A stretch of 64,000 nt of DNA from Sphingomonas montana (GCF_001956315.1 NZ_MOLY01000045.1:310001-374000), one strand, 5' to 3'. Counted from the stretch's first letter, positions 53,012 through 62,332 are shown. The notes: generated by a model not told the origin, from the letters alone. Numbers and translations are program-made.

Positions 53012-53087
53012 GGAGACCTCGACGGTAGGACAGAGCGGAACAAGCGCGGCGGGATCGTCGCAAACCCGTCAGGATGGTCCGGAAGCG

Positions 53088-53104
53088 ATGATATAGCGTA
53101 TCAT
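53088..53104. promoter_or_regulatory. Inverted repeat upstream of ABC/TonB unit
   Basis: ATGATA and TATCAT separated by five bases, about 77 bases before the truncated ABC gene on the minus strand, in an AT-rich spot that also offers -10-like hexamers. A likely operator or promoter of the receptor unit. Confidence 0.4.
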
Positions 53105-53294
53105 ACGGGATTATTACCGCGTTGCAATATCTGGCCTTCGAGAAGCCAAAGCCGGTAGCCTGTGACACGCGTGTCGCGGAGTCACGCCACAGATCATCCG
53201 AACGTCGTCGCCAGTTTTCCTTCGATGCAGGCATGGTCGATCGAGACGATAAGGTACGTCTAGGCGGTGCCGCGTTGATCGGTATAGTCTCGTT

Positions 53295-54023
53295 ATGGCG
53301 GTAAAATCCCCGAACACTACATCCGCCACAAAGGTGGCCAAGCCAGTCAAGCGGCGCAGCGTCGCCGACAAGCGTGCAAGTCAGACAAAGGGCACTAGCA
53401 AGCCGGATGTTCGCATTTTCATGTCCTACTCGCATCTTGATGCGGCGGCACAGGTGAAGCTGAACAGGCATCTGGCGCCGTGGCGACGTGACGGCGTTAC
53501 CGTCTGGTATGACGAGAGCATCGAGCCGGGGAACGCCCTGAGTACCGAGATCGGCCAGGAACTCCGACGCGCCCATATCTTCGTTGCGCTGTTCAGTCCT
53601 GCCTACCTCGACAGCCACTACTGCTGGGATATCGAGTACAAGCGCGCCATGAGCCGCCGGGCGCGTGGACTGATGCGTGTGGTTGCGGTGGTGGTGAAGC
53701 CGTGCGGCTGGAAACAAACCCGGGCATCCGGCTTCAAGCTGCTCCCCAAAGATGGAATACCGCCCGAGAGCTGGTCGAGCAGCGATGCGGCCTACGTCAA
53801 CGTCGCGCAGGGTATCGGTGAGGTGATCCAGGCGGTCCGGCGTGAGCTGATCGCGAAGCCAACCACGCCGGCTCGTGCCACGGCTAAGCCTACCCAAAAG
53901 CTAAAACCCCGGCCCACGGCTCCAAAGGCGATGATTGCCAGGTCAAAGAAGGCAAGCGTGGGCCCCGCCACGAAAGTGGGCAAGTCGCCCCCGCGGGGGC
54001 GTAAGGCCTTGACGAAACCGTGA
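53295..54023 (+). CDS. TIR-domain protein with lysine-rich ends
   Basis: A 242-residue protein. Residues 38-175 form a TIR domain: DVRIFMSYSHLDAAAQ, VTVWYDESIEPGNALSTEIGQ, and IFVALFSPAYLDSHYCWDIEY. The glutamate at about 114, after the YC pair, is in the region of the NADase catalytic residue of bacterial and plant TIRs. The first 37 residues and the last 65 are rich in Lys, Ala, Pro and Thr, like histone H1 tails (KAMIARSKKASVGPATK). A TATAGT lies seven bases before the ATG, which suggests a leaderless message. Likely an NAD-consuming or signalling defence effector that may bind nucleic acid. Confidence 0.85.
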   Translation: MAVKSPNTTSATKVAKPVKRRSVADKRASQTKGTSKPDVRIFMSYSHLDAAAQVKLNRHLAPWRRDGVTVWYDESIEPGNALSTEIGQELRRAHIFVALFSPAYLDSHYCWDIEYKRAMSRRARGLMRVVAVVVKPCGWKQTRASGFKLLPKDGIPPESWSSSDAAYVNVAQGIGEVIQAVRRELIAKPTTPARATAKPTQKLKPRPTAPKAMIARSKKASVGPATKVGKSPPRGRKALTKP

Positions 54024-54403
54024 CCGGGGTAGGGAAACGGTGCTGCCTCGCCGCCATGCTTTCGATCCTTGTCGGCTGCGCTTCGCCTGCCGCGATCGAG
54101 GGGCCGGTACGGTTAGGGCAAACGACATTCGTCGATGGCCCCAAGGTGAGACCGGAACAGGTCATCGAGGACAGTCGCTGCCCACCTGACACTCAATGTG
54201 TCTGGGAAGGCCGTCTGGTTGTGCGTGTGACCGTGTCAGGCGGAGGGTGGTCTAAGCGGATCGACCTTACCCTCGGTATCCCGACGGTGGTCGCAGACGG
54301 CATGCTGACATTGGTCGCGGCGGTCCCGGAGCACCGGATCGGACAACCGGGTGGCAAGCCACCAGCGTCCCGGTTCACGTTTCGCTTCCAAGGGGGAAGG
54401 TAG
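54020..54403 (+). CDS. Small lipoprotein
   Basis: A 127-residue protein starting at GTG 54020, which overlaps the TIR stop by four bases (GTGA). The lipobox is SILVGC with the lipid-bearing cysteine at residue 20. The body has EDSRCPPDTQCVWEGRLVVRV, a cysteine-pair motif I recall from small exported sphingomonad proteins of unknown function, followed by beta-strand-rich sequence. The overlap implies coupling to the TIR gene, an odd partner for a cytoplasmic effector. It is probably anchored in the outer membrane. Confidence 0.78.
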   Translation: MTGVGKRCCLAAMLSILVGCASPAAIEGPVRLGQTTFVDGPKVRPEQVIEDSRCPPDTQCVWEGRLVVRVTVSGGGWSKRIDLTLGIPTVVADGMLTLVAAVPEHRIGQPGGKPPASRFTFRFQGGR

Positions 54404-54420
54404 GCAGCGGACAACCCGGT

Positions 54421-54446
54421 GTGTCACAACCGCTCGGTTGTGACAC
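54421..54446. repeat. Perfect GTGTCACAACCG hairpin, left of defence pair
   Basis: GTGTCACAACCG, loop CT, CGGTTGTGACAC: a 12-base perfect stem starting 17 bases after the lipoprotein stop. There is no T-run. It is close kin to the hairpins at 58793-58820 and 50004-50028. Confidence 0.85.
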
Positions 54447-54702
54447 CTGCAGTGGCCTGACGGCTCTTGACCAAAATGCGTCGTTCCGACGCGACTGCAA
54501 GAACGTCGCCTTACGCCAAATCCAGATATTAGCACGCTCGGCAACGCCCTAGCAGCAGTGCTCATCCGTTTTGCCCATCCCGGCTGCTGCAATCAAACCT
54601 GTGGTGTGCCTGCGTTTGGCTAGGTACGCTAAAAGAAGCGACGGCCTGCAAGCAAGGCAAGGTAATCAACTCGCAGCAGTGGCTGGAGCGCAGGGGGCGG
54701 CA

Positions 54703-57516
54703 ATGAGTTATGCATATTGGCGTAAATGTGATTTTCAGTTGCACTCGCCGCGAGACCCTAACTGGTCGGGCGCGCGTCCTATTGGCGTCGGCGAAGACCT
54801 GAACGGACAGCCGGCAACTGTGGCGGACGTTGATGGTCAACGACAGCTCTGGGCAGATTCATTCGTCGATGGCTGCGTCGCGCGGGGCCTGGAAGCCATC
54901 GGTCTCACCGATCATCACGAGATGGTCATGGTGCCATACGTCCAAGAGGCGATAGCGCGCCGCAGGGCCGCCGACCCTTCATTCGACCTCTGGCTTTTCC
55001 CGGGAATGGAACTCACCGCGCGTGGCGGCGTGCAATGCCTCATCCTGTTCGACGCCGATCTGTCGGAAGATTGGCGACGGGAGGCGTTGGGGAAGCTGGG
55101 CATCGTCGTTGCGGATCTCGACGACAAGGCTATCAAAGCCCCGCGCGTCACGCAGATCACCTGCTCCTATCCTGAGATCGCCAGCGAATTGGACACGGTC
55201 CAGAGGCTGGTAGGCCGCTACATCGTGCTGCCGAACGTATCTCAAGGCGGCCGACACACCGTGCTCCGCGACGGGGCCCACGCAGACTTCAAGACGATGC
55301 CCTATGTCGGGGGCTATCTCGACAACGGGCAAACCGTCGGCACCCTGCAACAATCGAACCGGACCCGGCTTTCTGGAACCGATCCCATGTGGGGCGATCG
55401 CTACATATATCCCTTGCCGACCTCCGATGCGCGCTCAGCCGATCTAGCCAACGTCGGCACGAACAATTGCTGGATCAAGCTCGCTGCACCTACTGCCGAG
55501 GCCATTCGTCAAGCCTTCCTGGGCTACCAGTCGCGCATTTCGGTCGGCCGCCCGTCTGTATCGAACCTCAGCGTCTCCGCAATCCGCCTGACCGGCTCCA
55601 CAATTCTCACCGACGCAAGCCTTCTGTTCAGCGCCGAACAGAACGCCTTCATCGGCGGCCGCGGTAGCGGAAAGAGCAGCTATCTTGAATATGTCGCGTT
55701 CGGCTTAGGTCGAAGCTGCTTCGACCTGAAGAAGACGGAATATAGCGGCAGCGACCGCAACGCCGCGCTCATCAAGGACACCATCGTCAGCGCGGGTGCG
55801 GGAGTTGAGCTGGACGTTCTTCAGGACGGTGCTCGGTTTAAGATCACGCGGACTGGTGGGAATAGCTACCAACCACAGGTCACTTACCCTGACGGCTCGA
55901 TCCAAGAACTATCGACCAAGGAGCTGCGCTCGCTGTTTCCGTCGGTCGTCTACAGTCAAGGCGAGCTTTCCGAAATCGGCAAGCAGGCGGGAAAGCGCGC
56001 GCAGCTTTCGGATCTGCTGCAATTCGTTGAACCCGAGTTCAAGCGTGAAGACGACCGCCTTCTGGCCGATCTTGAAGCTGCCAAGCTTGCGGTGCGTGGC
56101 GCCCTCCAAACACTCGTCGAGGCATGGTCGACACAACAGGAACTGCACAAGCTGACGACCGCTAAAGGCGCGCTCGAACAGCGCATTGCGGCGCTTCGGA
56201 AAACGCTCCCGGCGCAGTCCGATGACGATAAGAAAACCGTCGGACGTTACGACAGCCTGGCCGAATATGATGGGCGCCGTTCCCAGGCTTCGGCGCAGGT
56301 CGCCGCCGTCATGGATGAGCTGACCGAGCTGTGGCGTACGTCGCGGCAGCCTGTCGATCTCGCATCCGATCTGCCCGAGGCGACCGAGTTTCGGAACTTA
56401 TACGCGCGCTTCAACTTCCAGTTTCAGGCCGGTGTCGAAGCGCTGGGCAAGCAGCTGGGAACCATTCGCACCGAGATGGACGGTGCGCAGGAGAAACTCG
56501 CCGCGACCACGGCAACCGCAAAGTCGAGCCGCGACAAGGTAATGGAGAAGCTAGTCGAGCATCGGTCCGTCACCACCCAGATCGACAATCTACAGAACGA
56601 ATTGAAGGCGCTGGTTGAGAGGATCGGCACCGTACAGGTCGCGATGACCTCGCCGGACGAGAAATTCGGCGCGCTGTCGCGTGCCATGGACGCCCTCAAA
56701 GCCGCAGTGACCGCGCGCGGAGAGAAGACAGCAGACTGGGCTCGTCAAATCGAAACGCTTTCGGGCGGCCGCATCAGAGCCGATCTTCATGTCGACGGCG
56801 GTTGGACCGAAATTCGGGAGGCCGTTGACCGGCTCAGCGCCAAGTCCGGCTCACAGGCGGAAAGCCGCCAGACCCAAGTCACCGAACAAATTACGGCCGC
56901 TTCGCCCTGGGTGTTCCTCGATGCCCTGCGGGCGGAATGTCTCGCTGCCCTTCGGTACAAGTATGTCGGTTCGAACATCGCCGGCGAGCAACTCTCCTAT
57001 TCGACGCTGTCCCGAACCATCGGAGGCACGGAGAAAACGCTCGCGACATGCCTCGACCTCATGGACCTTCCGCGGATCGAGGCCATCGCGACTGCGGCAC
57101 CGCAACCCGACATTTCGCTGTCCTATTGCGATGACGATAGGAAAATCTCGTTCGAGCAGGCTTCCGAAGGGCAGCGCGCGGCCGCACTGTTGCTCATGCT
57201 TTTGGAGCAGCCAGGCGGTCCCCTGATCGTCGATCAGCCAGAAGGCGATCTCGACAACAAGGTTATCTCCGCCGTTACGGAAAAGCTCCACGACGCCAAG
57301 CAGCGCCGCCAGATCATTTTCGCGAGCCACAACGCCAACATCGTCGTGAATGGCTCGTCCGAACTAGTTGTGAGCATGGACCTGTCGGACAGCGGAAAGC
57401 GGCAAATTCACTGCGGCGGCGCCATCGATCGGGCCGATGTCTGCTCGACGATCACGGCCACCATGGAAGGCGGCGAAAAGGCGTTCCGCGATCGTAAGAG
57501 CAAGTACGGATACTAG
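54703..57516 (+). CDS. PHP-domain plus SMC-like ATPase (TrlF-type)
   Basis: A 937-residue protein. The N-terminus is a PHP phosphoesterase-like domain: CDFQLHSPRD then IGLTDHHE, both metal-site motifs. Walker A is FIGGRGSGKSSYLEY near residue 320. Long coiled-coil arms cover about residues 440-720. The ABC-like signature is FEQASEGQRAAALLLMLL, and Walker B is PLIVDQPEGDLDN near residue 840, followed by a switch histidine in FASHNANIVV. This is the SMC/Rad50 class with a fused PHP domain. The start is ATG 54703, with a G-rich site; longer in-frame starts lack support. An HNH nuclease gene follows after nine bases, so the two form one unit resembling an ATPase-HNH defence pair. Confidence 0.88.
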   Translation: MSYAYWRKCDFQLHSPRDPNWSGARPIGVGEDLNGQPATVADVDGQRQLWADSFVDGCVARGLEAIGLTDHHEMVMVPYVQEAIARRRAADPSFDLWLFPGMELTARGGVQCLILFDADLSEDWRREALGKLGIVVADLDDKAIKAPRVTQITCSYPEIASELDTVQRLVGRYIVLPNVSQGGRHTVLRDGAHADFKTMPYVGGYLDNGQTVGTLQQSNRTRLSGTDPMWGDRYIYPLPTSDARSADLANVGTNNCWIKLAAPTAEAIRQAFLGYQSRISVGRPSVSNLSVSAIRLTGSTILTDASLLFSAEQNAFIGGRGSGKSSYLEYVAFGLGRSCFDLKKTEYSGSDRNAALIKDTIVSAGAGVELDVLQDGARFKITRTGGNSYQPQVTYPDGSIQELSTKELRSLFPSVVYSQGELSEIGKQAGKRAQLSDLLQFVEPEFKREDDRLLADLEAAKLAVRGALQTLVEAWSTQQELHKLTTAKGALEQRIAALRKTLPAQSDDDKKTVGRYDSLAEYDGRRSQASAQVAAVMDELTELWRTSRQPVDLASDLPEATEFRNLYARFNFQFQAGVEALGKQLGTIRTEMDGAQEKLAATTATAKSSRDKVMEKLVEHRSVTTQIDNLQNELKALVERIGTVQVAMTSPDEKFGALSRAMDALKAAVTARGEKTADWARQIETLSGGRIRADLHVDGGWTEIREAVDRLSAKSGSQAESRQTQVTEQITAASPWVFLDALRAECLAALRYKYVGSNIAGEQLSYSTLSRTIGGTEKTLATCLDLMDLPRIEAIATAAPQPDISLSYCDDDRKISFEQASEGQRAAALLLMLLEQPGGPLIVDQPEGDLDNKVISAVTEKLHDAKQRRQIIFASHNANIVVNGSSELVVSMDLSDSGKRQIHCGGAIDRADVCSTITATMEGGEKAFRDRKSKYGY

Positions 57517-57525
57517 GGTACCGAC

Positions 57526-58674
57526 ATGAATCGAACGCAGGCAGCCTTGGTCAGCCGAGGAATGGATACCGTCCGCGCCCAACAGCTCGCCGAAGGCGGG
57601 TGGACTCTAAGCAAGCTCAAAGCCTCCACGAAGGCGGACTTGACGGCGCTGGGGCTGGACGAGGCCAGCATCTCTCAGATTTTAACGGGATCCAGGCCGG
57701 CCATTCCCCTTCAAACGCTGATGCAGGTGCTATTTGCGAACCGCTTCACCTGCTGCGTCTGCCGGAAGTCCGAACGTGGCATCATCCTACACCATATCAT
57801 CCCATGGGAGACGAGCCGCGATCACAGCGCAGCGAATCTGGCTGTCCTCTGCTTAGAGCATCACGAGAAGGCCCACGTCCGGAGCACGTTATCCAGGAAT
57901 CTCGACGCTGACGCCCTCCGCTCATTCAAGACAGCGTGGGAAGAGATGTGCCGGGAGTCCGATCTGTCGGCGATCCTCTATGCGTCAAGGGTGGACTATG
58001 ACGCCTGGCTCTATTTCAATCATCTGAGACTGTTCGAACTCGCGAAACAACTCCGGCTCGGCTTCAAAAAAATCGACGGCTTCAGTGCCGCGCGTCGGTT
58101 GAGGCTGATCGATGCCGCCGGGAACATTCTGCCTCGAAATTCGCACCTTTCCTATATGTACGACGGAGCGGAAGGGCAGACCCTCTACCATTATGTCCGC
58201 AGCGTATTGGAAGAGGTGCTAGAGCGAATCCGCGTCATCAACTTCTCCGACCTGCTCGATCGATCCAATGTGCATACCCTGTTGGCGGCAGGCGACTTTC
58301 TGCTTGTCCAAGGGGCGCATACGTTCAAGGGGCTGACGGATCGCAGGAAGGGCCAGGGCGAGGCGATGAAGGGTTCTCGCCGCGCCAACAATGTCGAGTT
58401 GCGATACACTTTCGATAGGTGGGAGGCGACATCTATGTCCGCGTGGTCGACCTGGCTCGCCGGCCGTCAATCCGTTGCCAGCCTCTTGCAGGTGAAGGAT
58501 ATCCAACGGGAGGATGGCGACGCTGTCATCGCCGGCACCGTGATCGCGATCTCGAACGGGCATCACAAGCTGCAGCACCGGAACTACTCACCGCGTTATG
58601 GCCGATACATGTTTTATAATAACGACGAAGATGAGGGACTTGACGACTGGGGAGATGCTACATCATCGCGCTAA
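57526..58674 (+). CDS. HNH endonuclease, partner of the PHP-ATPase
   Basis: A 382-residue protein. Residues 1-55 look like a helix-hairpin-helix or SAM-like region (GGWTLSKLKASTKADLTALGLDEASI). Residues 76-117 are an HNH site with zinc cysteines C76, C79 and C109: FTCCVCRKSERGIILHHIIPW, then NLAVLCLEHHEKAH. The C-terminal 250 residues have no known family and include two aromatic-rich patches. It begins nine bases after the ATPase stop, so it should be co-expressed. The pairing recalls the ATPase plus HNH logic of Septu-type defence, with a different ATPase. Confidence 0.88.
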   Translation: MNRTQAALVSRGMDTVRAQQLAEGGWTLSKLKASTKADLTALGLDEASISQILTGSRPAIPLQTLMQVLFANRFTCCVCRKSERGIILHHIIPWETSRDHSAANLAVLCLEHHEKAHVRSTLSRNLDADALRSFKTAWEEMCRESDLSAILYASRVDYDAWLYFNHLRLFELAKQLRLGFKKIDGFSAARRLRLIDAAGNILPRNSHLSYMYDGAEGQTLYHYVRSVLEEVLERIRVINFSDLLDRSNVHTLLAAGDFLLVQGAHTFKGLTDRRKGQGEAMKGSRRANNVELRYTFDRWEATSMSAWSTWLAGRQSVASLLQVKDIQREDGDAVIAGTVIAISNGHHKLQHRNYSPRYGRYMFYNNDEDEGLDDWGDATSSR

Positions 58675-58792
58675 AAGCGTGGGAAACGTGTCCTTCTACC
58701 TGAAATCTTTGAATGCCTGCTCTTGCCGAATGCCGACTTTCGCCTCTGTGCCTGCGTACGGCGGCTAAGTCCCAAAGGGCCGCTCGTATGAA

Positions 58793-58820
58793 GGTGTCAA
58801 AACCGGACGGTTTTGACACC
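58793..58820. repeat. Perfect GGTGTCAAAACCG hairpin, right of defence pair
   Basis: GGTGTCAAAACCG, loop GA, CGGTTTTGACACC: a 13-base perfect stem, 118 bases after the HNH gene and 32 bases before the end of the convergent restriction-modification gene. It matches the hairpin left of the pair at 11 of 12 stem positions per arm. Confidence 0.85.
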
Positions 58821-58852
58821 AGAAGACGCGAAGCGGTTCTGTTTTGGGCAGC

Positions 58853-61800
58853 CTATGCTGCGTAGCGGCCGTCGTTTAGCCGGCGGGCTAGTCCCACACC
58901 GGCGAGCGCGTCGAGGACCGGGCGGACGGTGCCGGCGCGCTTGCCCTTGAAGGTGCGCGCGACGTCCTGCGCGGCCATCGGCCGGGCGGCGGTGGCGAGG
59001 ATCGCCTGCACCGCGCCGACCTGCTCTGGCAGGCTGGCGGGCCAGGGGATGACATTGCTGACGGGTGCGACCGCGGCTTCGCCCAGATCGAGCGTCGCCG
59101 AGACCGGCGCGCGATAGCCCGGGTCTTGATAGTCGGGACGCAGATAGCGGATCAGCCCGCGCGCTTCCTCGCCCGCGCGTTCGGCGTTGAGCGCGACCAG
59201 CCGGGTGAGGATTGTCTCGTCATCGAGCGTCCCTGCGCGATGATCGTCACCCCAGCCATAGGCGTCGGCCACGCCGTCATCGATCGCATCGTGATGCTGG
59301 CGGATCAGCGTCACCAGCCCGCGATCATGCACGTCGCGGTCCTTGCCGGTCAGCGCCGGACCGCCGCTGTCTGCCGCGCACAACGCCTCCAGCACATTGT
59401 AAAGCTTGGTCAGCGTCAGGTCGGGATGCTCGGCGAGCACGCGCTTGCGCAGCGCATCGAGCGCCTCCGCCTCTGCGCGGATGCGCGCCTTGAGCGGTTC
59501 GGGCACGTCAGCAGGGAAGGGAAAGGGGTCGAAACATTCTCCGACGTTGTAATTAAGATCGTTTCCGACTCCCTGCCTAGCGCCCCAAGCGATCGACCAG
59601 GCCGAGTGTACTGTGGAACTAAGAACTCCGAGATGAAAGGCGTCGTCTAGCGCTATCGCTACTAGTCGGCTTTCCGCCAAAACAACTCGATCTACAAATG
59701 CGAACATGCGATGCTTCGCCGTTCGCGCAGTAATAATGTAGCGATTTAAGAAGGTGAGAGCGCGCCGAAGATCCCTTCTTGGCTCGCCATATATCCACCA
59801 TCGATCGCGGTATACCTCACGAGCGTTGGTTTGCCGCTGTGGCCAGACGTGTGAGTAAAGGTGCTGATAAATGAGCGGATAATTAATCCGAAGATCGACC
59901 TCGGTCAGGTCGAAGGCGTCAATTGTATAGTTTCCGCGATCGCCCGAAGTAAGATCTCGCCCGCTCATGTACGGTTTGATAAGTGCACCGTACGCGGCCC
60001 CGTGATTAGTGATCTCATCGCGTTCGTTCTTTGTGAGGACAAACCCGCCGCCAATCAACGTGACACCCAACGAGGCAAGGCGTGCGTTTGACAGTAGTTT
60101 TTGTGATGCGAGCAAACTAGCGCCCACCTTTAGGTTGGCGCTGACGCTGCCCGTGTACTCCTGTAAGACCTCTAACCCGGGAGCCGCCCCTTCAGCGACA
60201 ACCGAAATAACTTTTCCTGGCAAGCGACCCGCTGCAGCTACCGACATGGACACCCGAACTGCCGCAGATCCGGTTTCATCGACCCAAGGATGGTCCGCCG
60301 CCGCGAAGGAAATATGGATCTCATCACTCGATGCGAGATGCTTGCTCAGCACCTGCCGGTTAAAAGTCTGGGTCAGGGAATTTGTAGTAATGAATCCAAA
60401 CCGTCTTATATTTCCCTGCCTGAGCAAGCGCGCTGCGATGTCCCACCAATACATCACGAAATCGACAGACTGTGGCACATTCCAGCTTCGAAATAGAGCG
60501 TCTACATAGCCCTCGCTAAGTCGGTCCCGCATCCGCTTGTTCCCGATGAACGGCGGATTCCCAATGATGTAATCCGCTTTGGGCCATATGGCGGCCTTCG
60601 GCTTAACGTAGCGATACACTTCCACGCGCGCAGCTTCGTCCGGCACCGGTTTGCCTGTCACCGGGTGAATCTTCATCGTCTCGCCGTCCCAGCTGGTGAC
60701 GGGCGCACCGCTCTCGTCGCGCTCCAGCACCCGCGCGTCCCAGTCGATCAGCGCGTCGCGATTCTCGATCGTGCGGATGTCGCGCAGGATCGGTTCGGGC
60801 GGTGGGCTGTTTTTCCCGTTTACGCGGAAATGCCATTGCAGATAGCCGATCCACAGCACTAGCTGCGCGATCGCTGCCGCGCGCGGGTTGATCTCGATCC
60901 CCAGGAAATTCTCGGGTGTGATCGTGTGGCCGGTCAGTTCGGCGACGTACTGCGTATCGCCAAGGTCCATCAGCAGATCGAGGACCTCGCCCTCCAGCTC
61001 CTTCATCCGCGCCATTGCGACGTACAGGAAGTTGCCGGTACCGCACGCCGGGTCGAGCACGCGCGTGGCGGCGAGCCGGCCATGGAATGTCTCGATCGTA
61101 CGGCGCGCCTCGTCAGGCTTGTCCTGATCGATCAGCTCGGCGGCGGCGACGCGCACGCCCGCCCAGTCGGCTCGAAGCGGCTCGATGATGGTTGGGCCGA
61201 CGAGCCGCTCGACATAAGCGCGCGGCGTATAATGCGCGCCGAGCTTGGCTCGCTCCTTCGGGTTCAGCGCCCGTTCGAGCAAAGTCCCAAAGATCGCGGG
61301 CTCGACCTCGGTCCAGTCCTTCTCCGACGCCTCGATCAGCACCAGCAGCTCGGCGCGATCGAGCGGGAGCGCGGCGGTATCCTTGAACAGATAGCCGTTG
61401 AACCGCTTGACCGGGATGCCGAGCGCGGGGGCGAACGTCCCTTTGTCCATCGCTGCCCAAAGCGACGATAATTGATGGTGGAGATGCTCGGGATGACCGA
61501 GCTGGCCGCGCAGCAGCGTCTTGAAGCTGTCCTGCGGCAACAGCACGCCGGTATCCTCGGCGAACATCGTGAACAATAGCCGCATCAGGAAGCCGCTGAC
61601 CGCCTCCGCCGAATGGCCGCGGGCCTCCAGCCGGCGCGAGATCGTGGCGAGCAGGTCGGCCACCTCGCGCGTGACGCGCGCCGACTGTGTCGAGGGATCG
61701 AGGCTCTTGGGATCGGTCCAGATCGCGGCGAGGCGTTTGCGGACGTCGGCGTCGCGCAGGTCCTCCAGCATGACGCGGTAGCGCGACCGGTCGGGGAATT

Positions 61801-62332
61801 GCGCATACGCCTTCCCGCTGCCGGTGAAGTCGGCATAGACCTCGATGCAATAGCCGATGTCGGTGACGAGCAGGAACGGCGGCCAGCCATGATCGACCGG
61901 CAGCGCCTTGGCATAGCGTTCGGCCTGGCCCTTGGCCTGCACCATCGACTTGGCCCAGCCGGGTGTGCCGCGCCTGGCGGTGCCGCGCTTCATGCGCGCG
62001 GATGCGGTCTGGCCAAACAGGTCAAGATCGTCCTCGCCGCGTAGCGCCGCCGCGCGATCGGCGTCGCTGCCCTGCTTGGCCTCGAGGATGAAGGCGCCGC
62101 GGCGATAGGCGTCGATCCGGCCGAAGCTGCTGGTGCCGTCGCCATTGTCCTGGAAGACGCGGCGCTCGAACACATAGTCGTTGTGCGCGTCGTCGGTGCG
62201 ACTGCCGTCGGGCGCCGCGACGCCGATCAGGCGGCACAGGCCGTTGATAAAGCTTTGCGTGTTGGCAAGCTCGGACCCGCCGGTATCGCGCCATTGCGCG
62301 ATGAACGCTTCGACTTCGGTATCATCCCCCAT
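58853..62332 (-). CDS. Single-chain type IIL/IIG restriction-modification enzyme (MmeI-like)
   Basis: A 1159-residue fused restriction and methylation enzyme. The N-terminal nuclease has a PD-(D/E)XK core with D74 and E84-x-K86 in GRIDAYRRGAFILEAKQ. A helical spacer follows. The methyltransferase has VLDPACGTGNFLYVAM near residue 424 and the adenine-type motif IGNPPF near 590. The region from about 590 to 930 should hold the target-recognition part. A small winged-helix-like domain ends the protein. DNA for the recognition part (about 59540-60560) is clearly poorer in GC than both flanks. Being one polypeptide, it methylates and cuts by itself. Confidence 0.92.
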   Translation of the reverse strand: MGDDTEVEAFIAQWRDTGGSELANTQSFINGLCRLIGVAAPDGSRTDDAHNDYVFERRVFQDNGDGTSSFGRIDAYRRGAFILEAKQGSDADRAAALRGEDDLDLFGQTASARMKRGTARRGTPGWAKSMVQAKGQAERYAKALPVDHGWPPFLLVTDIGYCIEVYADFTGSGKAYAQFPDRSRYRVMLEDLRDADVRKRLAAIWTDPKSLDPSTQSARVTREVADLLATISRRLEARGHSAEAVSGFLMRLLFTMFAEDTGVLLPQDSFKTLLRGQLGHPEHLHHQLSSLWAAMDKGTFAPALGIPVKRFNGYLFKDTAALPLDRAELLVLIEASEKDWTEVEPAIFGTLLERALNPKERAKLGAHYTPRAYVERLVGPTIIEPLRADWAGVRVAAAELIDQDKPDEARRTIETFHGRLAATRVLDPACGTGNFLYVAMARMKELEGEVLDLLMDLGDTQYVAELTGHTITPENFLGIEINPRAAAIAQLVLWIGYLQWHFRVNGKNSPPPEPILRDIRTIENRDALIDWDARVLERDESGAPVTSWDGETMKIHPVTGKPVPDEAARVEVYRYVKPKAAIWPKADYIIGNPPFIGNKRMRDRLSEGYVDALFRSWNVPQSVDFVMYWWDIAARLLRQGNIRRFGFITTNSLTQTFNRQVLSKHLASSDEIHISFAAADHPWVDETGSAAVRVSMSVAAAGRLPGKVISVVAEGAAPGLEVLQEYTGSVSANLKVGASLLASQKLLSNARLASLGVTLIGGGFVLTKNERDEITNHGAAYGALIKPYMSGRDLTSGDRGNYTIDAFDLTEVDLRINYPLIYQHLYSHVWPQRQTNAREVYRDRWWIYGEPRRDLRRALTFLNRYIITARTAKHRMFAFVDRVVLAESRLVAIALDDAFHLGVLSSTVHSAWSIAWGARQGVGNDLNYNVGECFDPFPFPADVPEPLKARIRAEAEALDALRKRVLAEHPDLTLTKLYNVLEALCAADSGGPALTGKDRDVHDRGLVTLIRQHHDAIDDGVADAYGWGDDHRAGTLDDETILTRLVALNAERAGEEARGLIRYLRPDYQDPGYRAPVSATLDLGEAAVAPVSNVIPWPASLPEQVGAVQAILATAARPMAAQDVARTFKGKRAGTVRPVLDALAGVGLARRLNDGRYAA

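Noticed and set aside
52821-53897. A 358-codon minus-strand frame covering the TIR gene
   Set aside because: It is antisense to the intact TIR domain and in the wrong frame for the ABC fragment, whose Walker A is only seen in another frame.
54571-54702. An N-terminal extension of 44 residues on the PHP-ATPase
   Set aside because: The extension has no PHP-like sequence and no ribosome site, whereas ATG 54703 directly precedes the conserved YWRKCDFQLHS start.
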